Source: Flavobacteriaceae bacterium (GTDB lineage Bacteria > Bacteroidota > Bacteroidia > Flavobacteriales > Weeksellaceae). Taken from it: a stretch of 48,353 nt of DNA. The stretch is taken from NCBI GenBank assembly GCA_012522185.1, contig JAAYKY010000021.1, positions 1 to 48,353 of the forward strand. The letters are read 5' to 3'. Below the pieces are notes generated by a model that ran no database searches, was not told where the DNA came from, and saw nothing but the letters and a program-made list of their open reading frames with translations. The position numbers and the translations under genes were made by a program. The number at the start of each line of letters is the position of its first letter. The first letter of the stretch is position 1. Of this stretch, positions 17,264 through 26,068 are shown in pieces.

Positions 17264-17860
17264 ATGAAATTAGATTTGCTTAAAAATTATCTTCCCGTGG
17301 GCGCTTTGCCTTTTGTATTGCAATGGTTGGAAGGTGAAAACATTTACATCAAACTGAAAAATTCACGCCGTACCAAGCTAGGCGATTATAAATTTGACAC
17401 TCAAACCAAACTTCATCAAATCAGTATCGACAGAGAGCTAGCGCCTGATGCTTTCTTTTTTGTTTTGACCCATGAAATCGCTCATCTGAAAGTAAATCAA
17501 GAATTCGGCCGAAGGGTTAAATCACATGGCGCCGAGTGGAAATTTACCTTCGGAGAAATGCTGGTAGAATCTCTGGAAATTTACCCTGAAAAATTAAAAC
17601 CTTTTATTCTAAATCATGCCCGTAGTCCTAAAGCAAGTCTGGGCGCGGATAAAAATCTATTTCAGAATTTATTTTTAAATGAAAATCAGATCGAAAGACA
17701 AGTTGAAAACTTGAATGAAAATCAAAAATTCCGAATTGGTAAAAGAATTTTTGAACGAGGTTCGAAGCGAAAAATAAGGTATATTTGCAGAGAACTAAAG
17801 ACAGGAAGACTGTTTTTAGTAAACGGGCAGGCAATTGTAGATGAAATAATTAATGAATGA
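17264..17860 (+). CDS. SprT-like zinc metallopeptidase-domain protein
   Basis: The 198-aa protein has the zincin motif VLTHEIAHLKV (HExxH, about residues 69-79) and the downstream conserved HGAEWK. The C-terminal part ends IRYICRELKTGRLFL, which keeps only one of the zinc-ribbon cysteines of full SprT. SprT-like domains occur in DNA-protein crosslink proteases and in YpjP/WSS1-like peptidases; the bacterial members are poorly defined. The stop overlaps the guanylyltransferase start (ATGA), so the two genes are coupled. Confidence 0.88.
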   Translation: MKLDLLKNYLPVGALPFVLQWLEGENIYIKLKNSRRTKLGDYKFDTQTKLHQISIDRELAPDAFFFVLTHEIAHLKVNQEFGRRVKSHGAEWKFTFGEMLVESLEIYPEKLKPFILNHARSPKASLGADKNLFQNLFLNENQIERQVENLNENQKFRIGKRIFERGSKRKIRYICRELKTGRLFLVNGQAIVDEIINE

Positions 17861-18936
17861 AAAATAATTACTTTGGAGTGATCATGGCCGGTGGAGTTGG
17901 CTCCCGTTTTTGGCCACTTAGCACAACAGAATACCCCAAACAATTCCACGATATATTAGGAACTGGAAGAACCTTTCTTCAAAGTACCTTTGACCGCTTA
18001 AAAAAAATAATTCCTGTTGAACAGATTTATGTGGTGACACTGGAAGAATACGCAGATCTTACGCTTCAGCAACTCCCTGAAATTTCAGAAAATCAAGTGA
18101 TTGCAGAACCAAGCGGGATGAATACAGCGCCTTGTAATCTCTATGCCGCTCAATTGATTCATGAAATAAACCCCGAAGCCAATATCGTAGTGGCGCCTTC
18201 GGATCACGTGATTTTGAACGAAGACATCTTTGTCAAAAAGCTTGAAATAGCACTGAAAGAGTCGGAAGAGATGGAAAGCCTGATTACGCTGGGCATTCAG
18301 CCAACGAGGCCTGACACGGGATATGGATACATTCAATTCATTGAAAATTCGAAATCAGAAATCAAAAAAGTAAAAACTTTTACCGAAAAACCGGGAATTG
18401 AATTGGCCGAAGTGCTTTACAAATCAGGAGATTTTCTTTGGAATGCCGGAATTTTTGTCTGGAAAGCCAAAACGATCTTAAATGCATTTCAGCAACATCT
18501 ACCAGAAATGTTTGAGTCTTTTCAGAAAATAAAACATCCTTTAAATTCTCCCGAAGGAAAGGAAAAAATTAAATTGATTTATTCAACAGTTCAGATGATC
18601 TCCATCGATAATGGGATTTTGGAAAAAGCAGATAATGTCTTTGTTATTCCCTCTTCCTTTGGTTGGTCAGATCTGGGAACTTGGAAGTCTCTGTTTGAGA
18701 ATTCAGAAAAAAACGATGAATCCAATGTGAAAAATGGAAAACACATTCTCACTTATAACACCAAAGATTCATTGATTTATACATCGCAAAACAAAGCCAT
18801 CATCGTGGATGGACTCGAAGACTACATAGTGGTCAATACTCGTCGAGCTTTGTTGATTTGTCCGATGGATAAAGATCAGGCAATCAAAGCTTTTGTGAGT
18901 GATTTGAAGCTGAACAAAGGAGAGAAATTCGTTTAA
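17857..18936 (+). CDS. manC: Mannose-1-phosphate guanylyltransferase
   Basis: The enzyme makes GDP-mannose from mannose-1-phosphate and GTP for surface polysaccharides. The 359-aa protein has the signature nucleotide-binding start MAGGVGSRFWPLS, then EYPKQF, PSDHVI, FTEKPG (with the conserved Lys) and NAGIFVW. It is a short ManC without the C-terminal phosphomannose-isomerase domain. The start overlaps the sprT stop by 4 nt, and the stop overlaps the convergent FAD-enzyme stop by 4 nt, leaving no room for a terminator between the two convergent genes. Confidence 0.94.
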   Translation: MKNNYFGVIMAGGVGSRFWPLSTTEYPKQFHDILGTGRTFLQSTFDRLKKIIPVEQIYVVTLEEYADLTLQQLPEISENQVIAEPSGMNTAPCNLYAAQLIHEINPEANIVVAPSDHVILNEDIFVKKLEIALKESEEMESLITLGIQPTRPDTGYGYIQFIENSKSEIKKVKTFTEKPGIELAEVLYKSGDFLWNAGIFVWKAKTILNAFQQHLPEMFESFQKIKHPLNSPEGKEKIKLIYSTVQMISIDNGILEKADNVFVIPSSFGWSDLGTWKSLFENSEKNDESNVKNGKHILTYNTKDSLIYTSQNKAIIVDGLEDYIVVNTRRALLICPMDKDQAIKAFVSDLKLNKGEKFV

Positions 18937-20474
18937 GAATTCTTTCTTTTACCGTATTCAAGATTAATTTTATCCACCAAATATTTCCTTCCGATTAATT
19001 CGGAACAAGTCAGAATGGCCCCGATGGTAACGCCCAGAATTCCATGCATACTGATGCTTTGACCAGTCAGGAAAAGATTTTTGATTTTCGTACGTGGCGA
19101 AAGATAATTCCGCATCGGGAAATCGGCATCTTTCGCAAATCCGTACATACAACCCGTGGAACTTCCGATGTAATCCCGATAAGTCAGGGGAGTGGCCACA
19201 TAAGTCGATTGGATGCAATCACGGATGTTTGGGAATTTTTTCTCCAATTCGTTCAGCAGAATTTCGGTTTTTTTAGCTTTGAATTTTTCATATTCCGCAC
19301 CGCGATCATCTTTTTCCGCAACCGTATTAAAAGAATCTTTCCATTTCTCAACCTCATCGTATTGCATATAAGTCAAAACGCTGATTCCATCTGCAAAACC
19401 ATTGTTGTCCGATTTTGCACTAAAGGAAACCATATAGCCTTCCGGCCAATTTTTCTCTTCATAATTCACACTTGTCCAAACTTTTATTTCGTTTTTGAAA
19501 TGATAATAATTATGCTTCAAATAGGGAAAACAATCCGGTTTGAGCGTGATGTACAAACTAAATGAGGAAACCGTATCTTCCGCTTCAGAAATTCGTTTCA
19601 AATAGGATTTTCTCAGATGAAAATTTTCAATCAGATTCAAAGTTATTTTGGGATCGATATTCGAAATGAATTGTTTTCCTTTGTACGAATTCCCATCAGA
19701 AGTTTTGACAAATTCAATTTCACCCAAATCATTCGCCGAAATCGAAATCACTTTTTTGTGTTTGAGCACGGTTCCGCCCAGTTTTCGGATTTCTTTGATC
19801 AGCAACTTCGAAATCTGACTTCCACCATTCACACAACGCCAGGCACTTTCGATGTAGGAATTAATCGAAAGCGAATGCACATAAAAAGGTGTTTTATTTT
19901 CAATACCGGCATAGAGAAAATTCGTTCCGGCCAGCACTGCCCGCAGTTTTGGATTATCGGTCAGCTCATGGATGACTTCGCTTGCTTTGAGCGACATCAG
20001 ATCTTCATTGGAAACCGGATTTTCATTGGCTTCAACCTTATAAAGCGGAAAACTTTCGCAGATTTCCTTCATTTTTTCAACATACTGCCAGATGGCATTT
20101 TCTTCCTCCGGAAAAAATTTTGTCAATTGTTTCACGAAATTTTCGGTGCCCTGCGCATAAGGATATTCGTTTTTATCACCGTCAAAAGTCACAAAATCGT
20201 ATCCGTCAGGGTTCATTCGCTGTAATTTCAGCTTGTCCGCAATGCCGAGATAATGAAAATATTTGTGAAGATTTTGTCCTGGCAAAAGTCCGCCGATGTA
20301 ATGAACGCCCGTATCAAAAATGACTTTGTCGCGCGAAAACGTCTGAAGATTTCCACCAAACTGCTGGTTTTTTTCCAACACCAAGACTTTTTTGCCTTCA
20401 CGCGCCAAAATATTGGCACAGACCAATCCGCCCAAACCGCTTCCAATGATGATGATGTCAAATTCTTCCTGCAT
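18933..20474 (-). CDS. FAD-dependent oxidoreductase of the phytoene desaturase / carotenoid isomerase (CrtI/CrtISO-like) family
   Basis: The 513-aa protein starts with the FAD-binding Rossmann motif IIIIGSGLGGLVCANILAREG followed by VLVLEKNQQFGG. The C-terminal FAD signature is LFLTGQSISMHGILGVTIG. It resembles the all-trans-retinol 13,14-reductase/CrtISO branch. In Flavobacteriia such enzymes occur beside the MMPL-acyltransferase-methyltransferase fusion in flexirubin or aryl polyene clusters, as here, with a 17-nt overlap. A role in tailoring polyene chains is inferred from that context. No ketosynthase or ACP gene lies nearby. Confidence 0.85.
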   Translation of the reverse strand: MQEEFDIIIIGSGLGGLVCANILAREGKKVLVLEKNQQFGGNLQTFSRDKVIFDTGVHYIGGLLPGQNLHKYFHYLGIADKLKLQRMNPDGYDFVTFDGDKNEYPYAQGTENFVKQLTKFFPEEENAIWQYVEKMKEICESFPLYKVEANENPVSNEDLMSLKASEVIHELTDNPKLRAVLAGTNFLYAGIENKTPFYVHSLSINSYIESAWRCVNGGSQISKLLIKEIRKLGGTVLKHKKVISISANDLGEIEFVKTSDGNSYKGKQFISNIDPKITLNLIENFHLRKSYLKRISEAEDTVSSFSLYITLKPDCFPYLKHNYYHFKNEIKVWTSVNYEEKNWPEGYMVSFSAKSDNNGFADGISVLTYMQYDEVEKWKDSFNTVAEKDDRGAEYEKFKAKKTEILLNELEKKFPNIRDCIQSTYVATPLTYRDYIGSSTGCMYGFAKDADFPMRNYLSPRTKIKNLFLTGQSISMHGILGVTIGAILTCSELIGRKYLVDKINLEYGKRKNS

Positions 20475-23400
20475 TTTTGTTTTTCAAAACCCTCAGATTA
20501 TTTTCTTCAAAATAAATTTCCCAATCCCCTAAATTAACCAAATTTTCAAACCGAACTTTCTCCTTTTCATTTTGAAGAATTACAAAATCGCCCACCGAAA
20601 ACACATCCGGATATTCCTTATGAAAACGAACCGGAAACCGATTGACCGTAAAGGTATTTTGCGCAATTTGAACTTTCTCTGCATCCTCGTCCCAAGCATC
20701 CACCGAACGAAACGCCGAGTCATATACCAATAAAAAATCCAACACGCCATATCCGCAACCCAAATGCAGAACTCGCGCTCTTTCCGGCAAAACCGAAAGA
20801 AGTTTATGGTATAGTTTTTTATTCGTTTCAAAATCGTTTTTAAATTCTTTCTGAATGTATTTGGGTTTGTATATGTAATTGAAATTTAATTTGTTACGAA
20901 AATAATTCTCATCTTCATCTTTTCGTTTTAATTCGATGAATTTTTCCTTGAAATAGCGACTGATATTTTTCGTTTTTTCGGAATAATTCTTTCCCCAAGT
21001 TTCATCATCGTGGCGGATCGCCGGAAGAAATTCCAAAGTCAGTTTTCCCGACTTGAGTAAATTGTCGTTTTTCGGCAAGCGATCGGCATTTCCACGGATC
21101 AAAACCGGCTGAATGTCCAGTTTCAATTTCTCCGAAAGATAAAAAGCACCCTTGTGAAAACGCTGAATGGCAGAAGTCATCGAACGGGTTCCTTCCGGAA
21201 AAATGATGATGGAATAACCTTCTCTGATTTTTTCTTCCAATTCTTGAGTTTCTTCCTCCAAATTCTCTGAAGCCGAATAAAACCCAGCCATTTGAATGGC
21301 TTTTCCGAAAAATTTCGATTGCAAAATACGGTTATTGACCATAAAAATCAGTCGTTTGTGGAGCATCCCCATCGTCGGCGTATCGAGTTGCGAAGTATGA
21401 TTGGCAATAATGATTTTGGGTGAACTCAAATCCAGATTTTCCTTTCCGATTTTTCTCACCGGAATGAACGGTGTTCCATACATCAAAACCCAGAAATACT
21501 TTTGCATCACAGAATGAAATACACCGAATTTTTTCTTCGTTGGAATGATGGGTAAGAAGACTTGCGCCAATAAATTCAGAAGAAATCCAGCCATGAAGAA
21601 ATAGCCAAACGTAAAAAAAGTATAAATCACTCCCAAAATAGTGCGTGGCGTATTGCCTTTTTCCTGCGGTTTCTGAATGAAAAACCGGAAAAGCCAAGGC
21701 TGAATCGTGAAAGACATCAGCACGACAACGCTCAGACCGATGATCGGTATCCAGGAAATCGAATAAATCGCGGGATGTTTGGCAAAAACCAAAACGCCGA
21801 AACAAAGAATGGTCGCAATAGCTGACATCAAAATTCCCGAACGGAAAGCCGGCATTTCGTCCGTTCCGTAGGTATATTTTTCAACCAGTCCACGCGTGAT
21901 GAAAATCGAATAATCCACACCCAGACCAAAAATCAAAGTCGTAATGATGATGTTGAAAGCATTGAAATTCAGCCCGAAAAGCCCCATCATCCCGAGTGTT
22001 ACCAGCCAACCGGCAAAAATCGGAATATTGGTGATGAGCGTGAGTTCCATCGAACGGAAAAACAAAAATAAAATCACAAAAATGACAATCGAGGAAATGA
22101 AAAATAATTTGTCGAAATCCGCTTCCAGATTGGAAAGAAATGTTTCGGACAAATTTTTCCGGTCGATGACCAATGTGTTTTCGTCCGCCGAAAATTTCCC
22201 GATGATTTTTTCAGTCGCCTCATTTTCCGTTTTCAATGAAGAGGTAATCGTCACCAAATCACCGTCTTTTTTGATGAATTCATTCAGAAATAAATCATTC
22301 AACAATTCATTTTCAGCAAGATTTTCAATAGAATATTCCTCATCCAATCGCATAAAAAACGGTGCGAATGTGTTTTCTTTAAATCCGTATTTTTTCCCTT
22401 CTGAAATCAATTGATTTCGTAAAATTTCCTTTTTTTCTTCGCTCCAGAATTGGTTCCAGCGATTAATTTTTTGCTGTTGTTCATTCGTCGAAGGCAAAAT
22501 TCCTCCAATGGACGAAAAAGAAAGAATTTCATCTTGATTTTCGGCCGATAAAAGTTTCTGATAAAGTATTGAATTGGACGCTAAAGCTTCTTCCAAATTA
22601 TTTCCATAAGAAGCAATGTAAATGGATTTCGAAGTATAATCATTGAGTTTATCCAATTCATTTTCAGCTTTTTGTAAATCAGTCGGCATGAAATTCAATT
22701 TGTTGAGATCATTTTCAAACCCAACCTTTTGGTAAGTAAAAAGACTGAGAATGACGAGCAAAACCGAGAAAATCAGCAGATATTTATTTCGACTGAAATC
22801 ATAAGCCGCGAGTTTATCAATCAGCGTATTTTGTTTGATTTCGAGGGATTTATCGGGCGAATAAACCTGCGGAATGAACAGCAGCGCAAAAACCGCCGCG
22901 CCCAAAACGCTACAAGCCGCAAATACACCCAAATCCTTCAAAACATCGGACTTCAAAAACAAAAGCACCAGGAAGTCTGCACCCGTGAAAACCGCACAAA
23001 TCAACAAAGGTTTGACGGTACTTCGGAATAACTTCCGCACGTCGCCCGTGTTGCGGTAATGACTCAAAATATGAAGCGAATAATCCAGCGTCAGACCCAA
23101 TAAAACCGAACCAATTCCAATGGAAATCGCCGAAATACTTCCTTTGAGAAAATACAAAACGCTCATTCCCAGTAAACTTCCAAAAATCGCCGGAACGATG
23201 ACAATCAGTGGAATATGAGGTTTTCGATAAAAATAAATGAAGAGCAGAAAAAGCAAAACGAGGGAAATGCTCAAGGTCAGAATGATGTCGTTTTTGATGC
23301 GCTTGGCATTGGCAACCGAAACCGGCGTCGCACCGAAATATTCGGCGCTGACTTTCTCATTTTTGAATTGGGAATTCAGATTTTCAAGGCTTCGGTCGAG

Positions 23401-24087
23401 GTCCTCAATCAGTTTTGTGTTTTGCGAAGTTTCATTGGCACCGGCTTTTGGCGTAATCAGCACAAAAAGATTTTTTCCGTTTTGATGCATCAGATAGCCG
23501 TTTTCCACCGTGAAACCGTCGCCGGATTGCAATCGTTGGAATTTTTTCAGCGCCATAAAATCCATTCCGAAAGGATCGGAACGAATCATTTGTGTGGTCA
23601 CAAATCCCGATGGCGAAACGATCGAGGAATAAGCATCATCCACTTTCGACGAAACATTTTTAGGAGCTAACAAAGAGTCTAACTGCGCATAATCCGACTC
23701 ATCGAGATAGAGTGGGAGATGAGCCGATACGAAATCGAGCAAATCCATCATTTTCTCATCTTCAAATCGGATTTGAAGATTTCCGATGTATGGATTACCC
23801 GAAAGATGAACTTCTAAACTATCGGCATAAGCTTGTAAAAAAGCCGAATTATTTTCCTTTTCGGAGGAAATATTGAGAATGATTTTATCGGCAAAATTGA
23901 CGTTTTTTAAAACCTGACTGATGGTTTCGGAGTCGTCGGAAGAAGGAATTAATTTGGAAATATCTTCTTCAAAATTTATTCGAGAAGCCCAATATCCCAT
24001 CAAAACCAACAGAAAAAACACCACCGAGAAAAACAGGGCTTTTCTGTTTTTGAGGTAATTATAAGCCGATATAAATAAATTGACCAA
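20458..24087 (-). CDS. Trifunctional MMPL transporter / lysophospholipid acyltransferase / SAM methyltransferase
   Basis: This is a 1209-aa fusion. Residues 1-850 are an RND/MMPL exporter: an N-terminal helix (15-34), a periplasmic domain, a helix bundle (about 265-410), a second periplasmic domain and a second bundle (about 665-840). Residues 870-1050 are a PlsC-type acyltransferase with NHTSQLD (HX4D, near 896) and FPEGTRSM (near 964). From about 1106 a class I methyltransferase shows VLHLGCGYGV. Such fusions belong to flexirubin/dialkylresorcinol-type lipid pathways in Bacteroidota. The start is a TTG: a stop lies just upstream in frame, and the next ATG falls after the first helix has begun. 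A complete promoter lies upstream. Confidence 0.88.
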   Translation of the reverse strand: MVNLFISAYNYLKNRKALFFSVVFFLLVLMGYWASRINFEEDISKLIPSSDDSETISQVLKNVNFADKIILNISSEKENNSAFLQAYADSLEVHLSGNPYIGNLQIRFEDEKMMDLLDFVSAHLPLYLDESDYAQLDSLLAPKNVSSKVDDAYSSIVSPSGFVTTQMIRSDPFGMDFMALKKFQRLQSGDGFTVENGYLMHQNGKNLFVLITPKAGANETSQNTKLIEDLDRSLENLNSQFKNEKVSAEYFGATPVSVANAKRIKNDIILTLSISLVLLFLLFIYFYRKPHIPLIVIVPAIFGSLLGMSVLYFLKGSISAISIGIGSVLLGLTLDYSLHILSHYRNTGDVRKLFRSTVKPLLICAVFTGADFLVLLFLKSDVLKDLGVFAACSVLGAAVFALLFIPQVYSPDKSLEIKQNTLIDKLAAYDFSRNKYLLIFSVLLVILSLFTYQKVGFENDLNKLNFMPTDLQKAENELDKLNDYTSKSIYIASYGNNLEEALASNSILYQKLLSAENQDEILSFSSIGGILPSTNEQQQKINRWNQFWSEEKKEILRNQLISEGKKYGFKENTFAPFFMRLDEEYSIENLAENELLNDLFLNEFIKKDGDLVTITSSLKTENEATEKIIGKFSADENTLVIDRKNLSETFLSNLEADFDKLFFISSIVIFVILFLFFRSMELTLITNIPIFAGWLVTLGMMGLFGLNFNAFNIIITTLIFGLGVDYSIFITRGLVEKYTYGTDEMPAFRSGILMSAIATILCFGVLVFAKHPAIYSISWIPIIGLSVVVLMSFTIQPWLFRFFIQKPQEKGNTPRTILGVIYTFFTFGYFFMAGFLLNLLAQVFLPIIPTKKKFGVFHSVMQKYFWVLMYGTPFIPVRKIGKENLDLSSPKIIIANHTSQLDTPTMGMLHKRLIFMVNNRILQSKFFGKAIQMAGFYSASENLEEETQELEEKIREGYSIIIFPEGTRSMTSAIQRFHKGAFYLSEKLKLDIQPVLIRGNADRLPKNDNLLKSGKLTLEFLPAIRHDDETWGKNYSEKTKNISRYFKEKFIELKRKDEDENYFRNKLNFNYIYKPKYIQKEFKNDFETNKKLYHKLLSVLPERARVLHLGCGYGVLDFLLVYDSAFRSVDAWDEDAEKVQIAQNTFTVNRFPVRFHKEYPDVFSVGDFVILQNEKEKVRFENLVNLGDWEIYFEENNLRVLKNKNAGRI

Positions 24088-24110
24088 AGTTTCCTTATCC
24101 GTTTAATCAA

Positions 24111-24139
24111 CAAAGATATAAATTTGAACGTAGCCCCAA
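24111..24139 (-). promoter_or_regulatory. Full Bacteroidota promoter (TTG-N18-TATCTTTG) for the MMPL operon
   Basis: On the minus strand TTG (24139-24137), an 18-nt spacer and TATCTTTG (24118-24111) fit the TTG-N17-23-TAnnTTTG consensus of Bacteroidota sigma-ABfr. It ends 23 nt before the TTG start codon. Confidence 0.65.
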
Positions 24140-24188
24140 AGCGGTCTGATTTAATCAAAATCAATGAATCAAATATTTTGAATACTCC

Positions 24189-24196
24189 TATATTTG
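24189..24196 (+). promoter_or_regulatory. TAnnTTTG -7 box for the Gfo/Idh/MocA gene
   Basis: TATATTTG matches the consensus and lies 54 nt before the ATG at 24251. It falls inside the frame upstream of that ATG, supporting the shorter protein. Confidence 0.45.
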
Positions 24197-24250
24197 CCAC
24201 AAAATTTTGGGGATTTTGAATCAATTCCTACGAATAAAAACTCGCAAAAA

Positions 24251-25213
24251 ATGCTAAAATTTTCTCTTTTGGGCTTTGGTCACATTGGCAAAGTTCATAA
24301 ACAAGCGATTGAAGAAACAGAAGGTGCAGAATTGATTTCCATCATTGATTTAAATGTACAAAAAGAAGATGCGGCAACAATCTATACCTCTTTGGAGGAT
24401 TTTTTAGAAAAGGATACAGAAACAGATGTGGTGGTAATTGCGACTCCAAATGGATTGCATAAAACCCATGCGATTCGGTGTTTGGAAGGAGGAAAGCATG
24501 TTTTGATTGAAAAACCCATTGCGTTAAATTCAAAAGATGCAAAAGAAATTTTGGCTGTGGCAGAAAATCGGGGAAAACGTGTTTTTTCTTCGATGCAACT
24601 CCGTTTTTCACCACCGGTAAGCTTTGTCAAAACATTATTGGAAAACAATAGTTTGGGAGAAATTTACATGGTAAACATCCATTGTTATTGGAATCGGAAT
24701 AAAAATTATTACCTGACACGAGAATGGCATGGAAGCAACGCCATGGATGGTGGGGTTTTATTTACGCAATTCTCACATTTTATAGACATCATCAACTATT
24801 GGTTCGATGAAACGAAATGTACAAATGCGGCATTTTATAATTTTAACCACCGTGGTATTACCGAATTTGCCGATAGTGGGAAATTGGATTTTCGCGCAGA
24901 CGGTGCTATAGGAAGTATGGTTTTCACTACTTCCACCTTTGAGAAAAATTTCAAAAGCGGAATCGAAATCATTGCTGAAAAAGGCACAATTGAAATTGGC
25001 GATCAATATTTAAACGAAATGAAATTCATTAACCTGAAAAACATTGTTTGTTCGCAAAATTTATCAACCGAAACCAAAAACTTTCATCCCAAAGCCATCG
25101 AAGAAATCGTCGATTCGATTACCGAAAACAGAGCATCTGCCTTGGATGGAAAATATGCCATCCGATTGGTAGAATTTATTGAAGGTGCGCATCAATTAGG
25201 CAAAGAAAAGTAA
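24251..25213 (+). CDS. Gfo/Idh/MocA-family NAD(P)-dependent oxidoreductase
   Basis: The 320-aa protein has the N-terminal Rossmann motif LGFGHIGKVH, the family motif VLIEKPIAL (EKP) and a C-terminal catalytic-domain segment DGGVLFTQFSHFIDIINYW that contains the conserved DGG and H-x-x-D. The layout is close to WlbA/WbpB-type UDP-GlcNAcA 3-dehydrogenases of O-antigen synthesis, but no other sugar gene is adjacent, so the substrate is open. The ATG at 24251 fits the conserved start. It converges on a GNAT gene with a 4-nt gap. Confidence 0.87.
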   Translation: MLKFSLLGFGHIGKVHKQAIEETEGAELISIIDLNVQKEDAATIYTSLEDFLEKDTETDVVVIATPNGLHKTHAIRCLEGGKHVLIEKPIALNSKDAKEILAVAENRGKRVFSSMQLRFSPPVSFVKTLLENNSLGEIYMVNIHCYWNRNKNYYLTREWHGSNAMDGGVLFTQFSHFIDIINYWFDETKCTNAAFYNFNHRGITEFADSGKLDFRADGAIGSMVFTTSTFEKNFKSGIEIIAEKGTIEIGDQYLNEMKFINLKNIVCSQNLSTETKNFHPKAIEEIVDSITENRASALDGKYAIRLVEFIEGAHQLGKEK

Positions 25214-25217
25214 AAGA

Positions 25218-26060
25218 TTAAGGAAGCTTTAAGCGCATTTCCAATTGATTTACGGTGTTTGTCCATTTCATTTTTTCCAACAAAGAAACAAGACCCAAAG
25301 CATCTTCATCTACATTTAATAAGGAATACTCCTTCCCCATTTCATTCATTTGGGAAAGCAAAGTTTCGGCAACGTACTTACGCCTGTGTGAAAGTTTTAC
25401 AGCCATTTGATGCCCTCTTTTTTTTCCGGGATCAAAGATGAGATACCCCACCAATTGATTGTCTAAAAAGGCGCCTAAAATCTTTTTGTTTTCCATTCGG
25501 TCCACTACCGAAGGTAAATTTTGCCAAGTTGGCTGTATATCCCAAAAAGATTGGAAAAGTTCCCAATCGGGTTTTTCCATTTCCACCAGATTTAAGGCCT
25601 GATTGATTTGCAAATCATGGGGAAGAATTCCTTTGTAGCATTTGACAATTCGTTCGGTTTTAAATCCGATTTTTTGATAAGCTCCTATAGCTTTTTCATT
25701 GGTGGCGATAACCTCCAAAATCACTTCCTGTATTTGGTTTTCCCTTAAAATTGGGTACAAATATTCATACATTTTTTGGGTCCAGCGATTTCCCCTTTGT
25801 GAAGGCACCACTCCGGTTCCACCATTGTAAAGAACTTTTTTTCCTTTTTCAAAATCGTCGAAATGAAGAATAAAAGCTACTAAATTTTGGTCAAAAAAAA
25901 CACCAACTGAGAAATCCCAATTGATGTTTTCTGTATATAATTTCGTTTTGAATTCGTTTTCGGATAAATTCATAGGAATTAGATAATCCGAAAATGACGC
26001 ATTAAACGTATTTAAGATTTCAAGAAGAGAAATGTCTTTTAAGCTTTTGATTTCAATCAT
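25218..26060 (-). CDS. GNAT-family N-acetyltransferase, two-domain
   Basis: The 280-aa protein has an N-terminal GNAT fold with the acetyl-CoA loop GTGVVPSQRGNRW (residues about 82-94) and the C-terminal GNAT strand NEKAIGAYQKIGFK. Residues about 165-280 look like a second, weaker GNAT repeat (KKILGAFLDNQLVGYLIF). The acceptor is unknown. It starts 8 nt after the stop of the PLP-enzyme gene, so the two are likely co-transcribed. Confidence 0.85.
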   Translation of the reverse strand: MIEIKSLKDISLLEILNTFNASFSDYLIPMNLSENEFKTKLYTENINWDFSVGVFFDQNLVAFILHFDDFEKGKKVLYNGGTGVVPSQRGNRWTQKMYEYLYPILRENQIQEVILEVIATNEKAIGAYQKIGFKTERIVKCYKGILPHDLQINQALNLVEMEKPDWELFQSFWDIQPTWQNLPSVVDRMENKKILGAFLDNQLVGYLIFDPGKKRGHQMAVKLSHRRKYVAETLLSQMNEMGKEYSLLNVDEDALGLVSLLEKMKWTNTVNQLEMRLKLP

Positions 26061-26068
26061 AAAGCATT

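Noticed and set aside
19044-20225. Two long plus-strand frames (173 and 202 codons) opposite the FAD enzyme
   Set aside because: They lie antisense to a clear gene with intact FAD motifs, have low-complexity Phe/Ile/Arg-rich translations and no recognisable domain.
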